DNA of 64,000 nt from Lumbricus rubellus. Its lineage: Eukaryota; Annelida; Clitellata; Crassiclitellata; Lumbricidae. The notes beneath the pieces are model-generated. The model searched no databases. It saw nothing but the letters and a program-made list of their open reading frames with translations, and had not been told where the DNA came from. Position 1 is the stretch's first letter, and every line of letters starts with the position of its first letter. The translations under genes and the position numbers were made by a program. The stretch covers positions 25,000,199-25,064,198 of the forward strand of contig OX243816.1 in the NCBI GenBank assembly GCA_945859605.1, given 5' to 3'. Of the stretch, positions 52,015 through 62,762 are shown in pieces.

Positions 52015-52157
52015 TATGACAACAACAGCAGCAACAACAGCGCACGAGAAGGCACGAAACACGTCATTGGTTATGAATATTCATAATCTGGAACCGGCCA
52101 ATGAAAAAGCGTTATGGCTTGCAATGCTACGAAATCGGGTACGGAATGCCTATATGC
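49908..52157. mobile_element. 2.25-kb inverted-repeat element inside LINE C
   Basis: The ends GCATATAGGCATTCCGTACC (49,908) and its complement (ending 52,157) start ~100-bp inverted repeats that also contain CATTGGCCG and ATGAATATTCATAA. Inside are a tandem duplication of about 170 bp (TTTTATATAGAATTTGA at ~50,110 and ~50,279), AT-rich sequence and a 37-bp poly(C). No ORF with a known motif and no clear TSD were found. The superfamily is unknown. Confidence 0.7.
51977..52013. repeat. Poly(C) tract
   Basis: About 37 consecutive C residues. Such G/C homopolymers can form quadruplex or i-motif structures and are error-prone in sequencing. Confidence 0.9.
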
Positions 52158-52895
52158 GAACGGGTCTGGTGGGCTATGGGCATTTACCCATAAGAAGGAG
52201 ATTGACTAGACCGGTGATGGCAGAGATCAGCTCTGATCCAATTTCGACGCAATTCAACAGATGCTGAGACGAAGACCGTCAGGTCCTCCCGAAGAACTCT
52301 GCGGAAAAGAACGGATCCGGCCGAGAACCACTTCTTCAGTGGATTGGAAGGGCTCCACACTGCGATTTGCCGTGAAATGAGGACGTTCGGTTGGATGCTC
52401 GGGGTGTTTAGAGTGTAGTGCCTCTATGGTTTCCGAATCTGCCATAGCTGGAATGTCGGTAGAGCACAGCATTCTGATGGCCGCTCTGATGTTCCATCCT
52501 CTAGTTTGGAAGCAACTGCTGCGGCTATCGCCTGGTCATCGTGTGATTTAGTTCGAATACCACTACGGTCGCTGTTGCTACTGCTTTCTGAGAAGATTTC
52601 ATCACTCTTGAGCTGACAAGATGTGTGAAAGTTCTCCACCCGCTTCTTTATGGTTGACGACAGTTCGTGACGCTTTCCTCCTCTTCTTGGCTGTTTCAGG
52701 ATCGCCGCCCCAAAAGTAAGAAGCATCTGCCAAGTGGTAGAGTTTCCAGGGTCACACAAGATTTTGTTGATGATGGTGGTGAGAAGTCGTCCGGTTTGAA
52801 GTCTAGCAGCTTTTTTTAGATGCGTTTCAGCAATCTCTGTGGCAGTAGACTGGTCCAAAAAATTTATCTTGCAGATTTCAGTTCTCCACAAGGCT
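52158..52895 (-). pseudogene. R2-type LINE fragment C0 (N-terminal region up to RT start)
   Basis: The minus frame reads KKAARLQTGRLLTTIINKIL, LTFGAAILKQPRRGGKRHEL, SSTIKKRVENF, AAAVASKLEDG, and after a frameshift IRSFPQSSSGGPDGLR, the entry of the reverse transcriptase. It aligns with 61,025-61,600 and 55,600-56,200. The palm domain is missing downstream. Confidence 0.8.
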
Positions 52896-53049
52896 TGTTT
52901 TGTTCCTTATCATGATTATAATAATCACAAGACATTTCAATGAAAACAAATGAAATTTAGAGATCAACCCATTTGACACTTTTTATGTTATTTGGACAGA
53001 TGTACATGTAGATAAATTGTTCCGCAATGGTCAATGAGCGACACTGAGC
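52896..53049. other. No recognised feature
   Basis: Short AT-rich spacer between the LINE fragment and the next remnant. Confidence 0.4.
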
Positions 53050-53997
53050 GCTGCCTGGGGAAGATTCCATTTATCAATTACTTCAACACTGGCCTGAGAG
53101 TCACCTTCTTGTATGTCGCTCACCATTTTTGGGGATTGCCAAGAGTTTTTCCTGGCATTTTCCAGTGACAATTATAATAGCCATGTGGTCCATATTTGCT
53201 TTTATCCGTCGATGCTGCATGGGAAACATTTTGATTTCTCAGTGAGCTAATAGCAGGCCTGCCAGTGTGCACTCTTGTTCTTTCATTGCAGCTGCTTCTT
53301 GTCTTTCTTTTATGAACTTCTAGAAAATGTGATTTCTGAAATTAATGTCATAACCAATCGCCAGTGTGGCAGCTCCATCTACATACACAGCATAACGGTC
53401 TGGAAGGCCAACACGATACAAACTAAAGAAGATATTCTTGGATCTTTTTGATAATGAGGCAGACTTTATTAGCATCAGCTGCTGTTTATGCAGCCACTGT
53501 AAAGTGTAGACGAATTATGTACTCGTACGATGACAATGGTTGTCTGATACTCATCGATGTATTAAATCAAATTCTTCTTCTGAATCCTGACTAGATGCCA
53601 ACGCAGAAAGTTCATCTACTGCTTCATTACTACTTTTTGTCATGCCTTATTCATATCAATTTTCACCATTCTCCTGTCGTTGCCTCTTTCTGCTCTCCTT
53701 TGCTGCTGCCTTTAGGTTTACTCCACTCATGTTACTGGAAAATACGTCTTTTTTGCATTCGAAGTAATTCTCCGTCTTGCTGGATTTCATATCATTTGAG
53801 ACAATATCGAAGAATGTTTCAAGAGCACTCTTGAACATGTATTCTTCATCTTGCCACTTGCTCTTTATAATGGTCTGTGAGTCTTCAGAGTTAGGTACAA
53901 TGTAGTTCTGATAAAGCTTTGACAGTTTCCTGACACACCGGACAGCCAGCTGTGTTGGTATTCTGGCAAGCACCCAAATGTATGTATGTATGTGCAC
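53050..53997 (-). pseudogene. Unidentified transposon-like ORF remnant
   Basis: Broken minus frames read VRCVRKLSKLYQNYIVP, KWQDEEYMFKSALETFFDIV, and after stops YRVGLPDRYAVYVDGAATLA, NHIFKFIKERQEAAAMKEQE and GKCQEKLLAIPKNGE. It looks like the N-terminal half of a larger repetitive protein with several stops. I recall similar blocks in uncharacterised invertebrate proteins but cannot name a family. The polypeptide is clearly non-functional. Confidence 0.4.
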
Positions 53998-54195
53998 TTG
54001 TTATAGCGCCCCTTCAAGCTCCCTACTCAGAGGCGCTCCCGATGCAGAGCGGACACTGCATCGGAGTTTCACGCCGAAGCGCTGAGCAATTGTAAGTGAA
54101 GGACTTGCCCAAGGTCCTTACGTGGCGATGGTGGGTTTGAACCTCGGACCTTCCGGCTCCAAGGCAACGACGCCACCACTAGACCACCGCGCCCC
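53975..54195 (-). mobile_element. tRNA-derived SINE with L2-like tail
   Basis: On the minus strand: head GGGGCGCGGTGGTCTAGTGG ... GGTTCAAACCC (A and B boxes of a tRNA promoter). Next comes the body GACCTTGGGCAAGTCCTT, then GGGAGCGCCTCTGAG...GGGGCGCTATAAC and a (CATA)n tail. The last part matches the L2-like LINE ends in this window, so the SINE probably uses the L2 reverse transcriptase. Confidence 0.85.
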
Positions 54196-54296
54196 ACAAA
54201 CAACGGCATCACAGGCCATTTTGTAACTTTCCGGATTGGGTCTCCCTTTAGTAATATGATGAAACTGAAGCAGTTGCTTATATTAGTGTGGCAATT

Positions 54297-56245
54297 TTAC
54301 AGTAGATAACCGAGAGACCGGTTTTTCCAACTGCCAGTGCTCTGGGTCGGATACTCATCCCGGTATGCATCGCTCCACTCCTCTGCGACCAGGATGGCGC
54401 CCACGAGTCCGGCGGTCGACGGAGCGGACGCCAAATAGGCTGATGATGCCAGCATCGACACACGCCTTATCCCAAGGCCTCCATCTCTGATCGGGAGCGA
54501 AGCCTGCAACCACTGCATGTCGATCAATTCGTTGTTGATGATCTTCTCCAATCCTGTCTTCATTTGATGGTCCATTTCATCGAGTAATGGGTGGTTCCAG
54601 CACGGAGAGGTTCGCAGCATGTATGTCATTTTTGCTGCACCAAAGCATGATCTTAGCAGCAGCAGTGCTGCTTGTGCCTGGATGTCCGTTAGATCCTTCA
54701 ATACTCGATCTTAGGTGTTGCTATGTTCTTGAAGAGACTCGTCCAGCGCCTTCCCTCTGAAGAGCGGGGCGCCGAGCAGAGTCAATTCGTCCCGAGCCCT
54801 TCGTCTAAAGTTGTCAAATTCCACCTCTGTCACCTCGGTCTCCGAAAAGATATCGCATTTGTGTCTGTTCAGTGAAATGCCGAGTGTGGCCTCCAGCTCT
54901 TCGATCCTTGCGTTCCCACCCAGGGATAGATATCCAAATAACCCATTTTGAACTGGGATTGCAGGGATCGCAAGGTCGTCTGCAGCGGCAGGCAAAACAG
55001 CAGAGGTCCCAGCGGATCTCCCTGCTGAGGACCCATCTACGATCGCACCACGAATCGGCCGAACTGCAGCGTGGATTCTGCCGAGTAAGCCTGGTGGATG
55101 AAGGCATAGAGCTCTGGTATGGTTTCGTGGACTGAGCTCAACATAATATCCCTCCGCATTGAATTGAAGGCATTTGCAAAATCCAATTTAATGAAGATTT
55201 GGTCATCTTGCATTTTGGTGATGAAATTTCTGGCTGCGTGGACAGCCGCCTCTCCACCTCCGGGAGTTCCAATGCCAACGTGGTGCGGACCTAAGAACTG
55301 TTCCAGTTTTCCCAAGGCATACTGGTTGGCGCATTTAGCAGCCAGTCTCCGCCATACGTAACCGATGACTATGGGTCTCAGTCCGCCCGATTTCTTTGAT
55401 AGGGCTATGAGAGTGCCACCAAACATCTACTCCCGCATCTCACGTGGACATTCACCCCGGAGCATAGCGTTGATGAAATCCGTCATGGCCTGGAGCAATG
55501 TACCCGTCGACTCTCTGTTATTTACTAGGTCGAGTAGGTGTTGGGGGCGCAGTCCATCCGGCCCCCCAGCTGACCCCGTCGGGAATGATCTTATTGCTGC
55601 ATCGACTTCTCTCACTGAGCCCTGAAACGGAGCAGATGGTGATGCCTCAGGTAGGTCTGCCATTTCGTCCATCCAGTTGTTCGGTGGATGCTTCTCTTGT
55701 ATGGCTGCGAGTGATTCAGTTGTTGCTACGACAGGGCTTTCTTGGCTGCAGAGGATGCGTGATGCGGCCCGGATGTTGCCCTCCTCCACCTTAGCATTCA
55801 CCGCTGCAAGAAATAGCTCTCTAGCGTTGACCCTTTTTCGTGATCCAAACTCAACATCCGCTTCCTGTTCCTCGTCCTTCATGAAATCCTGATTTTCGAC
55901 TCTTTTCTTAATCACGCTGGCCATGTTGCGTCTGCGGCCTGCTCTCGGTGGTTGGGCCATGACGATGGATGCAAAGCGCAGCAGCCGGTGCCAATTCTCA
56001 ACATTCTTCGGGTTGCTGTTTATGGAATTCAAGATTCCCTCCAGAGCCTGTGAACAGGCGAAACGCGCACCCTTCGGGACATGTTTCATTATTCCACCAT
56101 GTCTTGGATGTCGGTTTACTCCCTCGCCACAGCGCTGTGTCCTTGGATCCGGTGGATCCAGGGGAACGATCGTCCCGCCCATGCAGGTGAACTGTGCCGT
56201 CACGCAAGTGTAATTGTCTTACCGATAGGCATCGGCTGCACACTC
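54297..56245 (-). pseudogene. R2-type LINE fragment D with reverse transcriptase
   Basis: The best-preserved RT of the cluster. Minus frames give the N-terminal region (HVPKGARFACSQALEGILNS, AQPPRAGRRRNMASVIKKRV), then IRSFPTGSAGGPDGLRPQHL, RPIVIGYVWRRLAAKCANQY, and motif A KLDFANAFNSMRRD (~55,170). Motif C reads GYLDI (~54,940), where the second Asp of YxDD is lost. The post-RT blocks LLRSCFGAAKMTYMLRTSPC and GLGIRRVSMLASSAYLASA follow. The zinc knuckle and endonuclease are absent. Several frameshifts; inactive. Confidence 0.85.
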
Positions 56246-56556
56246 CGCTGGCCTTGATTACACCTTGAGCTACAGGTGCGTCGTTCTGTTATAGGCCGGT
56301 CGATGATTGGCTGCACCGTCTTGGCATGCCTTTACCTTCTATTATCGTCCATTCAAAATGTGCGAGTAAAATTCACAAAATACTGACCAAATGTTGCTGA
56401 AATTCCACTGACCCTCTAGCGCTAGCGTGGCACTACACCTGTATCCAGCTGTTTGTCAGAGAAAATTGTGTGTCTAGTGTGAACTATGTGGTTAAAATCA
56501 ATCTATCAAGCAGACTCAATACAACAGCGACCAACCACATCGGAGACGAGAACCCA
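56246..56556. other. No recognised feature
   Basis: Spacer between two LINE fragments. It may be the 5' UTR of fragment D. No motif seen. Confidence 0.35.
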
Positions 56557-57177
56557 ATTATTATTATTATTTATTTATTTTTAAAACTTTTTTTACCCGA
56601 GGTATCTATAATTCTTCAGGTGTAAGATATTTAAAAGAAATTTCAACTCTAGAGTGGCCATCCATGTCAAGATCAGGTAGAACAAAAGTGCTGTTGAAGG
56701 CAACAGCATTAAAACGCTGAATGGTGACACACAGGTGCTGAAACAAGAAGCTTGTTTCTCTTGCGTCGCCTGAAATTTGGCTCAAAAGACGACCCAGGTC
56801 GGCGAAAAATGCCTGTCTCTTGGCGTTAATTGACCCCATTGTTTCAAAAGCCAATGGGACAAAGTGGTAGGCTTGCATCAAATGTGCATATTTTGTATTT
56901 TTCCTGACTTCAAGCCAGTTCCGCAGCGCCACCCATCCGAATGGAGGTTGTGGCAAGATAAGAGGTAGCCACAGTGTCTGCCACTGTAACGTCCCAGTTT
57001 AAACAACGACATGAGCGCCAGGGAATCAATGTAAGGCCGTCTGGTCTTTTGCCATCCAACCTTGACAAACCAGGTGGTTTTTTAACTGCCGTAATGCCCG
57101 CCTGAACAAGGCCCCTGCAGATCAGGTTATTCAGGACCGCATGTCGGGCCTGACGACCAGGACCAAGATGGCCCGAG
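56557..57177 (-). pseudogene. R2-type LINE fragment E, endonuclease and 3' end with hairpin
   Basis: The minus strand reads LGPGRQARHAVLNNLICRGL, LDGKRPDGLTLIPW, CRCLNWDVTVADTVATSYL (restriction-like endonuclease RPD and WDVTV). FVPLAFETMGSINAKRQAFF and ARETSFLFQHLCV follow, then a stop. A stem-loop (56,595-56,621) and (AAT)/(AATA) tail lie at the 3' end (56,557-56,580). The upstream half is beyond the short transposon. Confidence 0.85.
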
Positions 57178-57957
57178 GGGGAACGGACATTAGCCACCCC
57201 GGACAAAAGCCCCCCGGACATAAACCCCCCGGACATTAGCCTCCCCGGACATTAGCCCCCCCCCGAGGTAGGACATTAGCCCCCTCAGTTATACATTGCA
57301 CATTAGTTTAACATTGTGAGAATATGTTAATTAGAGGTTTAATATGCATTTTATAAAACATTTAAAGGCATTAATTGTAGAACTCATTGTGTAAAGTCTC
57401 TCATAAATGTAAAAATGCAATTCTAAAGTTTGTGAATTTTAGATGAAGTTTAAAGATGACGTTAACAAAACCTTCGTTGTAGCAAAAGCTGACACTAACA
57501 AGTATAGGCCTAGTTACTGCATACCATTCCCAGTCGTTCATTTCTCTAATGTATTGATTCTAATTTTGAATTGACACGACGCTAATAATCCTACGAAGCT
57601 GAAACGCACCCTAACTAACGTTAACAAACCTTGGTTGCAGCACACTAAACAAATAGACTTTATAGCCCTACATACGATTCCTAGTCGTTCATTTCGAATA
57701 CAAGTCAATATGCCTACTGACACAATTAGAACCTAAATGACACTAAGAAGTTTCGTATGCATTCGAATGCCAGTGACAAGTCATCAGTTACGGCACTATT
57801 CGATGATTTTCACAAGAAGGGGGCTAATGTCCGGGGGGGGGCTAATGTCCTAGCAAAAATGGGGGGCGCTAATGTTCGGAGGGGCTAATGTCCAGGGGGG
57901 GCTTATGTCCGGTGGGCTTTTGTCCGGGGGGGGCTAATGTCCTACACTTGGCACGAG
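57169..57957 (-). mobile_element. Short nonautonomous transposon, 'GGACATTAGCC' family, in LINE E
   Basis: The element (57,178-57,948, 771 bp) is flanked by TGGCCCGAG and TGGCACGAG (one mismatch). End B GGGGAACGGACATTAGCC is on the left and end A (AGTGTAGGAC, read inward) on the right. It splits the LINE zinc-knuckle region between HGLSC and GPGRQARH. Its interior is nearly the reverse complement of the 12.8-kb copy. Confidence 0.9.
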
Positions 57958-58760
57958 AGGCCGTGCGATCCTTCAGCGGTCACAAGAGTTCCGCACGGGC
58001 AGCTATGTGGATGATAAATGACGATACCTAGACGGAGGCCCACCGCTATCCTAACCGACTCGTCATCCAGCCTGAGACCGCATGTACTTATGGGTAAGGC
58101 AAAAAGCCAGTCGCCTGCATGAGGTGCTGAGACTGCTTTCAAACGTGCTTGTGTGAAAGTGGTCAAGCTCGGCTATTGATTCTGCAATAACCGGTTTACC
58201 CCAGAAGGACTGCATGTGAGAAAGTTCTCTATTACTCCCATCAGTACGTTATGTAGGATATTTTAAGCACCAATGCTCAAACGAGGTAGAAAAATGTGGG
58301 TCGGTTTCCATGTTCACATTGCTCAGCATGGAGATTTGGAGGGTGAGGGTACCTGCAGCGGAGGCCAAAAAGGCAGTGAGCGCAAGCGAGGATACCCTGC
58401 GGATACCCAGACCAACAGCTTTAACTTGCAACCATTGATCATCTGTCAGCGAAAGATTCAAAATCGAACCGAGACCAGCTCTCAACAGAGAATCATATTG
58501 TTCATATTGTCCGAACAAGGACCGCAACGGAGGATGTGCATCAGCTTGGGAGAGCTGAGTGAACATCTCAGTAGAATGAGAGCGTCGTGTTTAGTGACGC
58601 TTACCAATCTGGACCGGGCCAGAGAAAACTCAGAGCATCTTTTTTCAAGACAGGCCGTGAGTGCGTCCAACGTGGAAAGAACGGCTTTCTCCGGTGCAGT
58701 GACTGAAAAGCGACTGAGCGGTTCAGGTAACTGTGAGTCCATGGAATGCGTTATTACTTC
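57958..58760 (-). pseudogene. R2-type LINE fragment E, post-RT region and knuckle
   Basis: Minus frames read TKHDALILLRCSLSSPKLMH, TDDQWLQVKAVGLGIRRVSS, ALTAFLASAAGTL, HAGDWLFALPISTCGLRLDD and CPCGTLVTAEGSHGLSC. A short deletion and frameshifts occur. It is 5'-truncated near 58,760. Confidence 0.8.
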
Positions 58761-59065
58761 GCATTTCGCAAATCCACCAGTTTGTTATCTACTCCGTATG
58801 AATGCAGTGTGGCCCAGCTGATTATGAATACGGGAACGAAAAACGAGCTCCTCCGGTACATGTCTGGATGATGGACGGCCACAGCTGCAGGATATGACGC
58901 CAGGACATGACGCCGGGATTCATATTGCTCTACTACGTCTACGATCGTGTGTCCTTGAACAAGGAGGACATTTTGATCACTATATATATAGCTAAATTTC
59001 ACCTCCTTTCAGCTTTTGCATGTTGGAAAGTTCCATTTTTAGACCTAACTTATATACTAAGTGAG
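58761..59065. other. Unassigned sequence, related to 18.64 kb
   Basis: Around 58,825-58,900 the words GAACGAAAAACGAGCTCCTC, ACATGTCTGGAT and GCAGGATATG resemble 18,640-18,725 in the foldback element. It is otherwise unrecognised. Confidence 0.35.
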
Positions 59066-59390
59066 ACCTGGTGGCGTTCGCTCACGGAGCGGGAGGTTGC
59101 GGGTTCGACTCCGAGTAACGACTTGGTGGCGGACCGGTAACGCGTTCCCTCACAAAGCGGGAGGTTGCGGGTTCGACTCCAGGTAACGACCTTGGGCAAG
59201 TTGTTTACGCACACGCGCCTCTGTCACCAAACTGTATAATTTGGTACCGGCGGAAGCTGGGAAGTCCTGCGATACACTGGCCCTGTGTCCAGGGATTCAT
59301 CCATTGCTGGCTCAGGGCTATAGAAAAGGAGATGAGCGCCTCTCTATGCTCCTCGTTGAACGGATTACGATGTTCTTACTAAAGACATTA
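59066..59390 (+). mobile_element. tRNA-derived SINE with duplicated head
   Basis: Two tRNA-like heads stand in tandem: GGTGGCGTTCGCTCACGGAG ... GGTTGCGGGTTCGACTCCGA and GGTGGCGGACCGGTAACGCG ... GGTTGCGGGTTCGACTCCAG, each with a B box. The body (GACCTTGGGCAAGTTGTT, GGTACCGGCGGAAGCTGGGA, CTCAGGGCTATAGAAAAGG) matches the minus-strand copy at 33,440-33,725. It is a dimeric-head variant of that family. Confidence 0.8.
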
Positions 59391-59819
59391 TAAATAATAG
59401 AATCTACATAAGAGTTTTTGTAAAAACGAACACTATAAAGTTTTCTTTATTAAGTATCAGGGTCCTCTTTTGTGGAATAATATACGGAAAATATTCTTGC
59501 ATCCATGAGTCTTGCTCGATTCAAATCCCAAATCCGTGCACTTCTGGTTCTCTGTCCACTGACAGGTTCGGCTGTCCAATGTCGCCACACTTCCCTCCGC
59601 TGGGCCCTCTCCTGATTTAATGTAATGTAATTCTTCGAAAATTTCTCAGCGCCCACAAAGCCACGTCAGGGAAACCAGCTTATTCCCCGGCGCTAGGTGT
59701 TGGAGTTCCAAGAGGATGCGAGGCATCTGTTCATGCAACTCGTAGATTTCCTTCAAACATGGATGACGACAACATTGTGGTGATACTCGATTTATCAAAC
59801 CGTCCTAGAACCGGTATCC
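59391..59819. other. No recognised feature
   Basis: A short minus frame at 59,450-59,656 reads RAQRREVWRHWTAEPVS-like; the family is not identified. Confidence 0.35.
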
Positions 59820-59821
59820 GT

Positions 59822-59995
59822 TGAATTCAGCGCGCACACTTCAGCGACCTTCATTTCAGCGACCTCAATTCGCCGCCGCACATTTCAGCGCGTATTCAAT
59901 TCGGCGACCTTCATTTCAGCGCCTACTCAATTCGCCGCCGCACATTTCAGCGCGTATTCAATTCGCCGACCTTCGTTTCAGCGCTGCTTCAAAAG
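59822..59995 (+). repeat. ~60-bp minisatellite built of TTCAGCG words
   Basis: About three units of ATTTCAGCGCGTATTCAATT, CGCCGACCTTCATTTCAGCG and CCTACTCAATTCGCCGCCGC. Each contains shorter TTCAGCGAC/TTCGCCGAC repeats. Only one array was seen, so a link to transposon ends is speculative. Confidence 0.75.
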
Positions 59996-61024
59996 GACGT
60001 TTGAAAGTTGTTACATTAAAATTGAACTGAGTAGGCCTATAGTCCTATATAACTGAACAAACGATTGTTACATTAAATTTGAACTGAGTAGTACTATATA
60101 TAACTGAAGAAACGATTTATTAGTAATGTGTCTACTGCATTTAAACTGTTTGAAGTTCGATTGAAATTATACTGAATTGAGCTGACGAAGATCCACATCC
60201 ACATCTGTTTTTGCTTTGATTTTGCTTTGATGTTAGGCCTATTATCAATAAAACGTGTTGTTTGAGCACGGTTTGGGCCTTTAGCAACGTCCTTTTGCGG
60301 CCCGCGAGAGCTATCTGATTTTCTATTTGTTTTTTACATTTAAAGAAAGAAATTGGTTAAAAACCGAATTCTGCTGTTTTTGCGATTTGAGCCAAGGTTC
60401 TATTTTTTTCTTATAATTTTTGCTCTGAATATTCGATCTGCAACAGCAGATATGCAGATAGAGTCATAGTGGGCCCTCAATGTAATACCATGCTGAAGCA
60501 AAAATAAGCATACAATGTGGTTTATATTCCGGTGTTCTACACTTTTCTACTACAAGAAAAATTCCAAAATCTGCACCTGCAGTACTGCAACACGCTAATG
60601 GCGATATTTGGCATTACCCACATAATAATTATTACGTGAACAGCTTTTCAATAATTAATGAAGATTAATAAATCTCAAATGACATGCCTGACAGTTACGG
60701 GTGAATATGTGGAAGCTGTAGGCCTATTACTCTGATTCTTCGCATCTCAAAAGATAAAACTAAACAATGATGTTCTCGTAGTTGGGAAACGTTGTCAGAT
60801 GATGTGTATCGCTAATCACACTTGATCAATAATCACCTCAGTACCCCTCGCCTTCTGTAGTGACTCACTATAACACTTTAATAATTATATAAAGCTGGTA
60901 TACAAGTTTAGTTGCAGGGCAATGTAGGTATTAGGCTTACTAAATGTGCTATTGATGCTCTTCATAGGCCCTATCTTTCTGACTGTGAGTTTCAAATTTT
61001 GTGGAGTGTTACACTGAAAGTAGG
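59996..61024. other. No recognised feature
   Basis: AT-rich sequence with a short duplication near 60,005-60,120 (TTGTTACATTAAA...TTGAACTGAGTAG twice). No coding signal. Confidence 0.4.
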
Positions 61025-61862
61025 CTATAGGCATAAGATGATGTGGGTTTTGGATCTTAATTCTTGCAGAATCACCAGAGTGTCGAGGTTATTTGGGACT
61101 GGTTTATCCTCTGAACACAGGATTCTGATCGCTGCTTTTAGATTACCATCTTCCAGATTAGAAGATACCGCTGCCGCTAGTAATTCCTGATTATCAACCC
61201 TATGAACACTTTGGGCAGCGGTCCTGGGCTGTGACATGTCTGGTACGAACAAGTAATCTATCTTGAGAGGCCAAATAGTCGAGAACTTATCGACTCGACC
61301 TTTAATAGTTGAGGTTAGGTTGTGGCGGTTGCCGCCTCTAACTGGCTGCTCTAAAATGAGAGCTCCAAAAGCGATCAGAATTTTACAGTGGAGGGGGTTA
61401 AGGGGGTCTGAAATGATCTTATTGATGACCGATGTCAGCAGTCTGCCTACTGCTTGTCTGGCCGCCTTAGGAACATGCTTGAGCAGTCTGTTTTTCAGCA
61501 CTGGATGGGGGATTTTTCCCCCAGACCCAAGGGCCGTCCACATCTTCTGCCAACTCCGCAGGGCTGGGTGGCTGAGGTGCAGATAAATCTGCAGACTGAG
61601 CACTCCGAGCATCTGAGACCGTGTCAGTGGCAGTGTTTTCCCTAGGGGGTTCGTGAGACCCCGGGCATGGATTCTGGCATGAGCCGTGGAGATGGACCTT
61701 TTCATCCTTGTTGTGTAGCTGCCTAATGATCCCACATATGCAGCAAGTACCCCTCGCCTTCAGTGAAGCAGCGGTCTGAGATTGAGACCCGCTCACAAAC
61801 GGACCATCCATTAATCTTAAGCTGACCCAGAAACGAAACTTATCATTATTTGGGTCGCACAT
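61025..61862 (-). pseudogene. R2-type LINE fragment G, N-terminal zinc finger region
   Basis: Minus frames read GTCCICGIIRQLHNKDEKVH, LHGSC, the N-terminal CCHH-type zinc finger expected of R2-type LINEs. They continue PKAARQAVGRLLTSVINKII, IAFGALILEQPVRGGNRHNL, NQELLAAAVSSNLEDGNLKA and end before the RT. No downstream domain follows, so this is the 5' portion only. Confidence 0.75.
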
Positions 61863-62008
61863 AGTCTTTATATTAAGCTTAAATATCGAGCAAACCGCTC
61901 GTGAAGTTTAATGCAACTCGGGTAAGAAATATCTATCGGACATTCAGACGTCGAAAACAGCTGACCCAAAACAGACAATGCAACGTGAATGGCCTAATAA
62001 TCTCATAG

Positions 62009-62012
<4 letters not shown>

Positions 62013-62066
<54 letters not shown>

Positions 62067-62085
62067 TTATTAATATTAATATTAA

Positions 62086-62149
<64 letters not shown>

Positions 62150-62165
62150 TTTATTTTTTTTTTAT
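62013..62165 (-). repeat. (ATT)n microsatellite, tail of LINE F
   Basis: About 140 bp of ATT units with TTTTT and AATATT interruptions. It is the (AAT)n tail of LINE F on the minus strand. Confidence 0.93.
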
Positions 62166-62175
62166 TTTTTTTTTA

Positions 62176-62200
62176 CCCGAGGTACCTAGGATCCCTCGGG
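62176..62200 (-). promoter_or_regulatory. 3'-terminal RNA stem-loop of the LINE
   Basis: CCCGAGG, an 11-nt loop, CCTCGGG: seven perfect pairs just before the A-rich tail. Equivalent hairpins stand at 41,960-41,988 and 56,595-56,621 in other copies. It is probably the recognition structure for the element's reverse transcriptase. Confidence 0.65.
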
Positions 62201-62679
62201 ATTTCAAAAAATTATGATAGGAGCTGTTATTCAATGTAAAGAAAATCAGGCCTCGTCCTCCGTGACAATATTAAAGGGACCACGAAAAGCGATGGCATTG
62301 TAGCGCTGCAGACAGATGGAAATGCGCTGGAAGAGAAAAGTTGCTTCTCGCGGCTCACCAGAAACGACCGAGAGACGCTGACCAACCTCGCGGATGAAAC
62401 TGAGCCCGGCAGAGTTGATGGGACCCAGTGTTTCCAGGGCAATGGGAACAAAGATGTGTGATGATGGTAGCCCCGCGTACTTTTCGGTTTTACGTACGGC
62501 GGCTTGTTCCGCAGCAGCACCCGCCGCATTCGCTGTGTGAGCGATGTAGGATGCCGCGCAGGTGTGGACTACCGTAGCATCCCAGGCCAGATGTTTGCCT
62601 GCCGCCCAGGGGATCAATGTGGCCCCATCAGGTCTCTTGCCGTCTATGCGAGACAGACCAGACGTCGAAAACAGCTGAC

Positions 62680-62761
<82 letters not shown>

Positions 62762-62762
62762 G
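62680..62762 (-). repeat. (ATT)n microsatellite, tail of LINE H
   Basis: About 27 ATT units. On the minus strand it is the (AAT)n tail that follows the stop and short 3' UTR of LINE H. Confidence 0.93.

Larger units (their letters stand above)
61945..62679 (-). pseudogene. R2-type LINE fragment F (endonuclease to 3' end), flanked by a 21-bp repeat
   Basis: The minus strand reads GLSRIDGKRPDGATLIPW, GKHLAWDATVVHTCAASYI, FVPIALETLGPINSAGLSFI, EPREATFLFQRISI, stop at 62,246. A perfect stem-loop (62,176-62,200) and (AAT)n tail (about 62,013-62,160) follow. CAGACGTCGAAAACAGCTGA+C stands at 61,945-61,965 and 62,659-62,679, the likely TSD of a 5'-truncated insertion, with 47 bp of extra sequence after the tail. 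Confidence 0.8.

Noticed and set aside
59066..59190. Functional tRNA genes
   Set aside because: B boxes are present but no cloverleaf could be folded by eye, and the sequence continues into a repeated SINE body.
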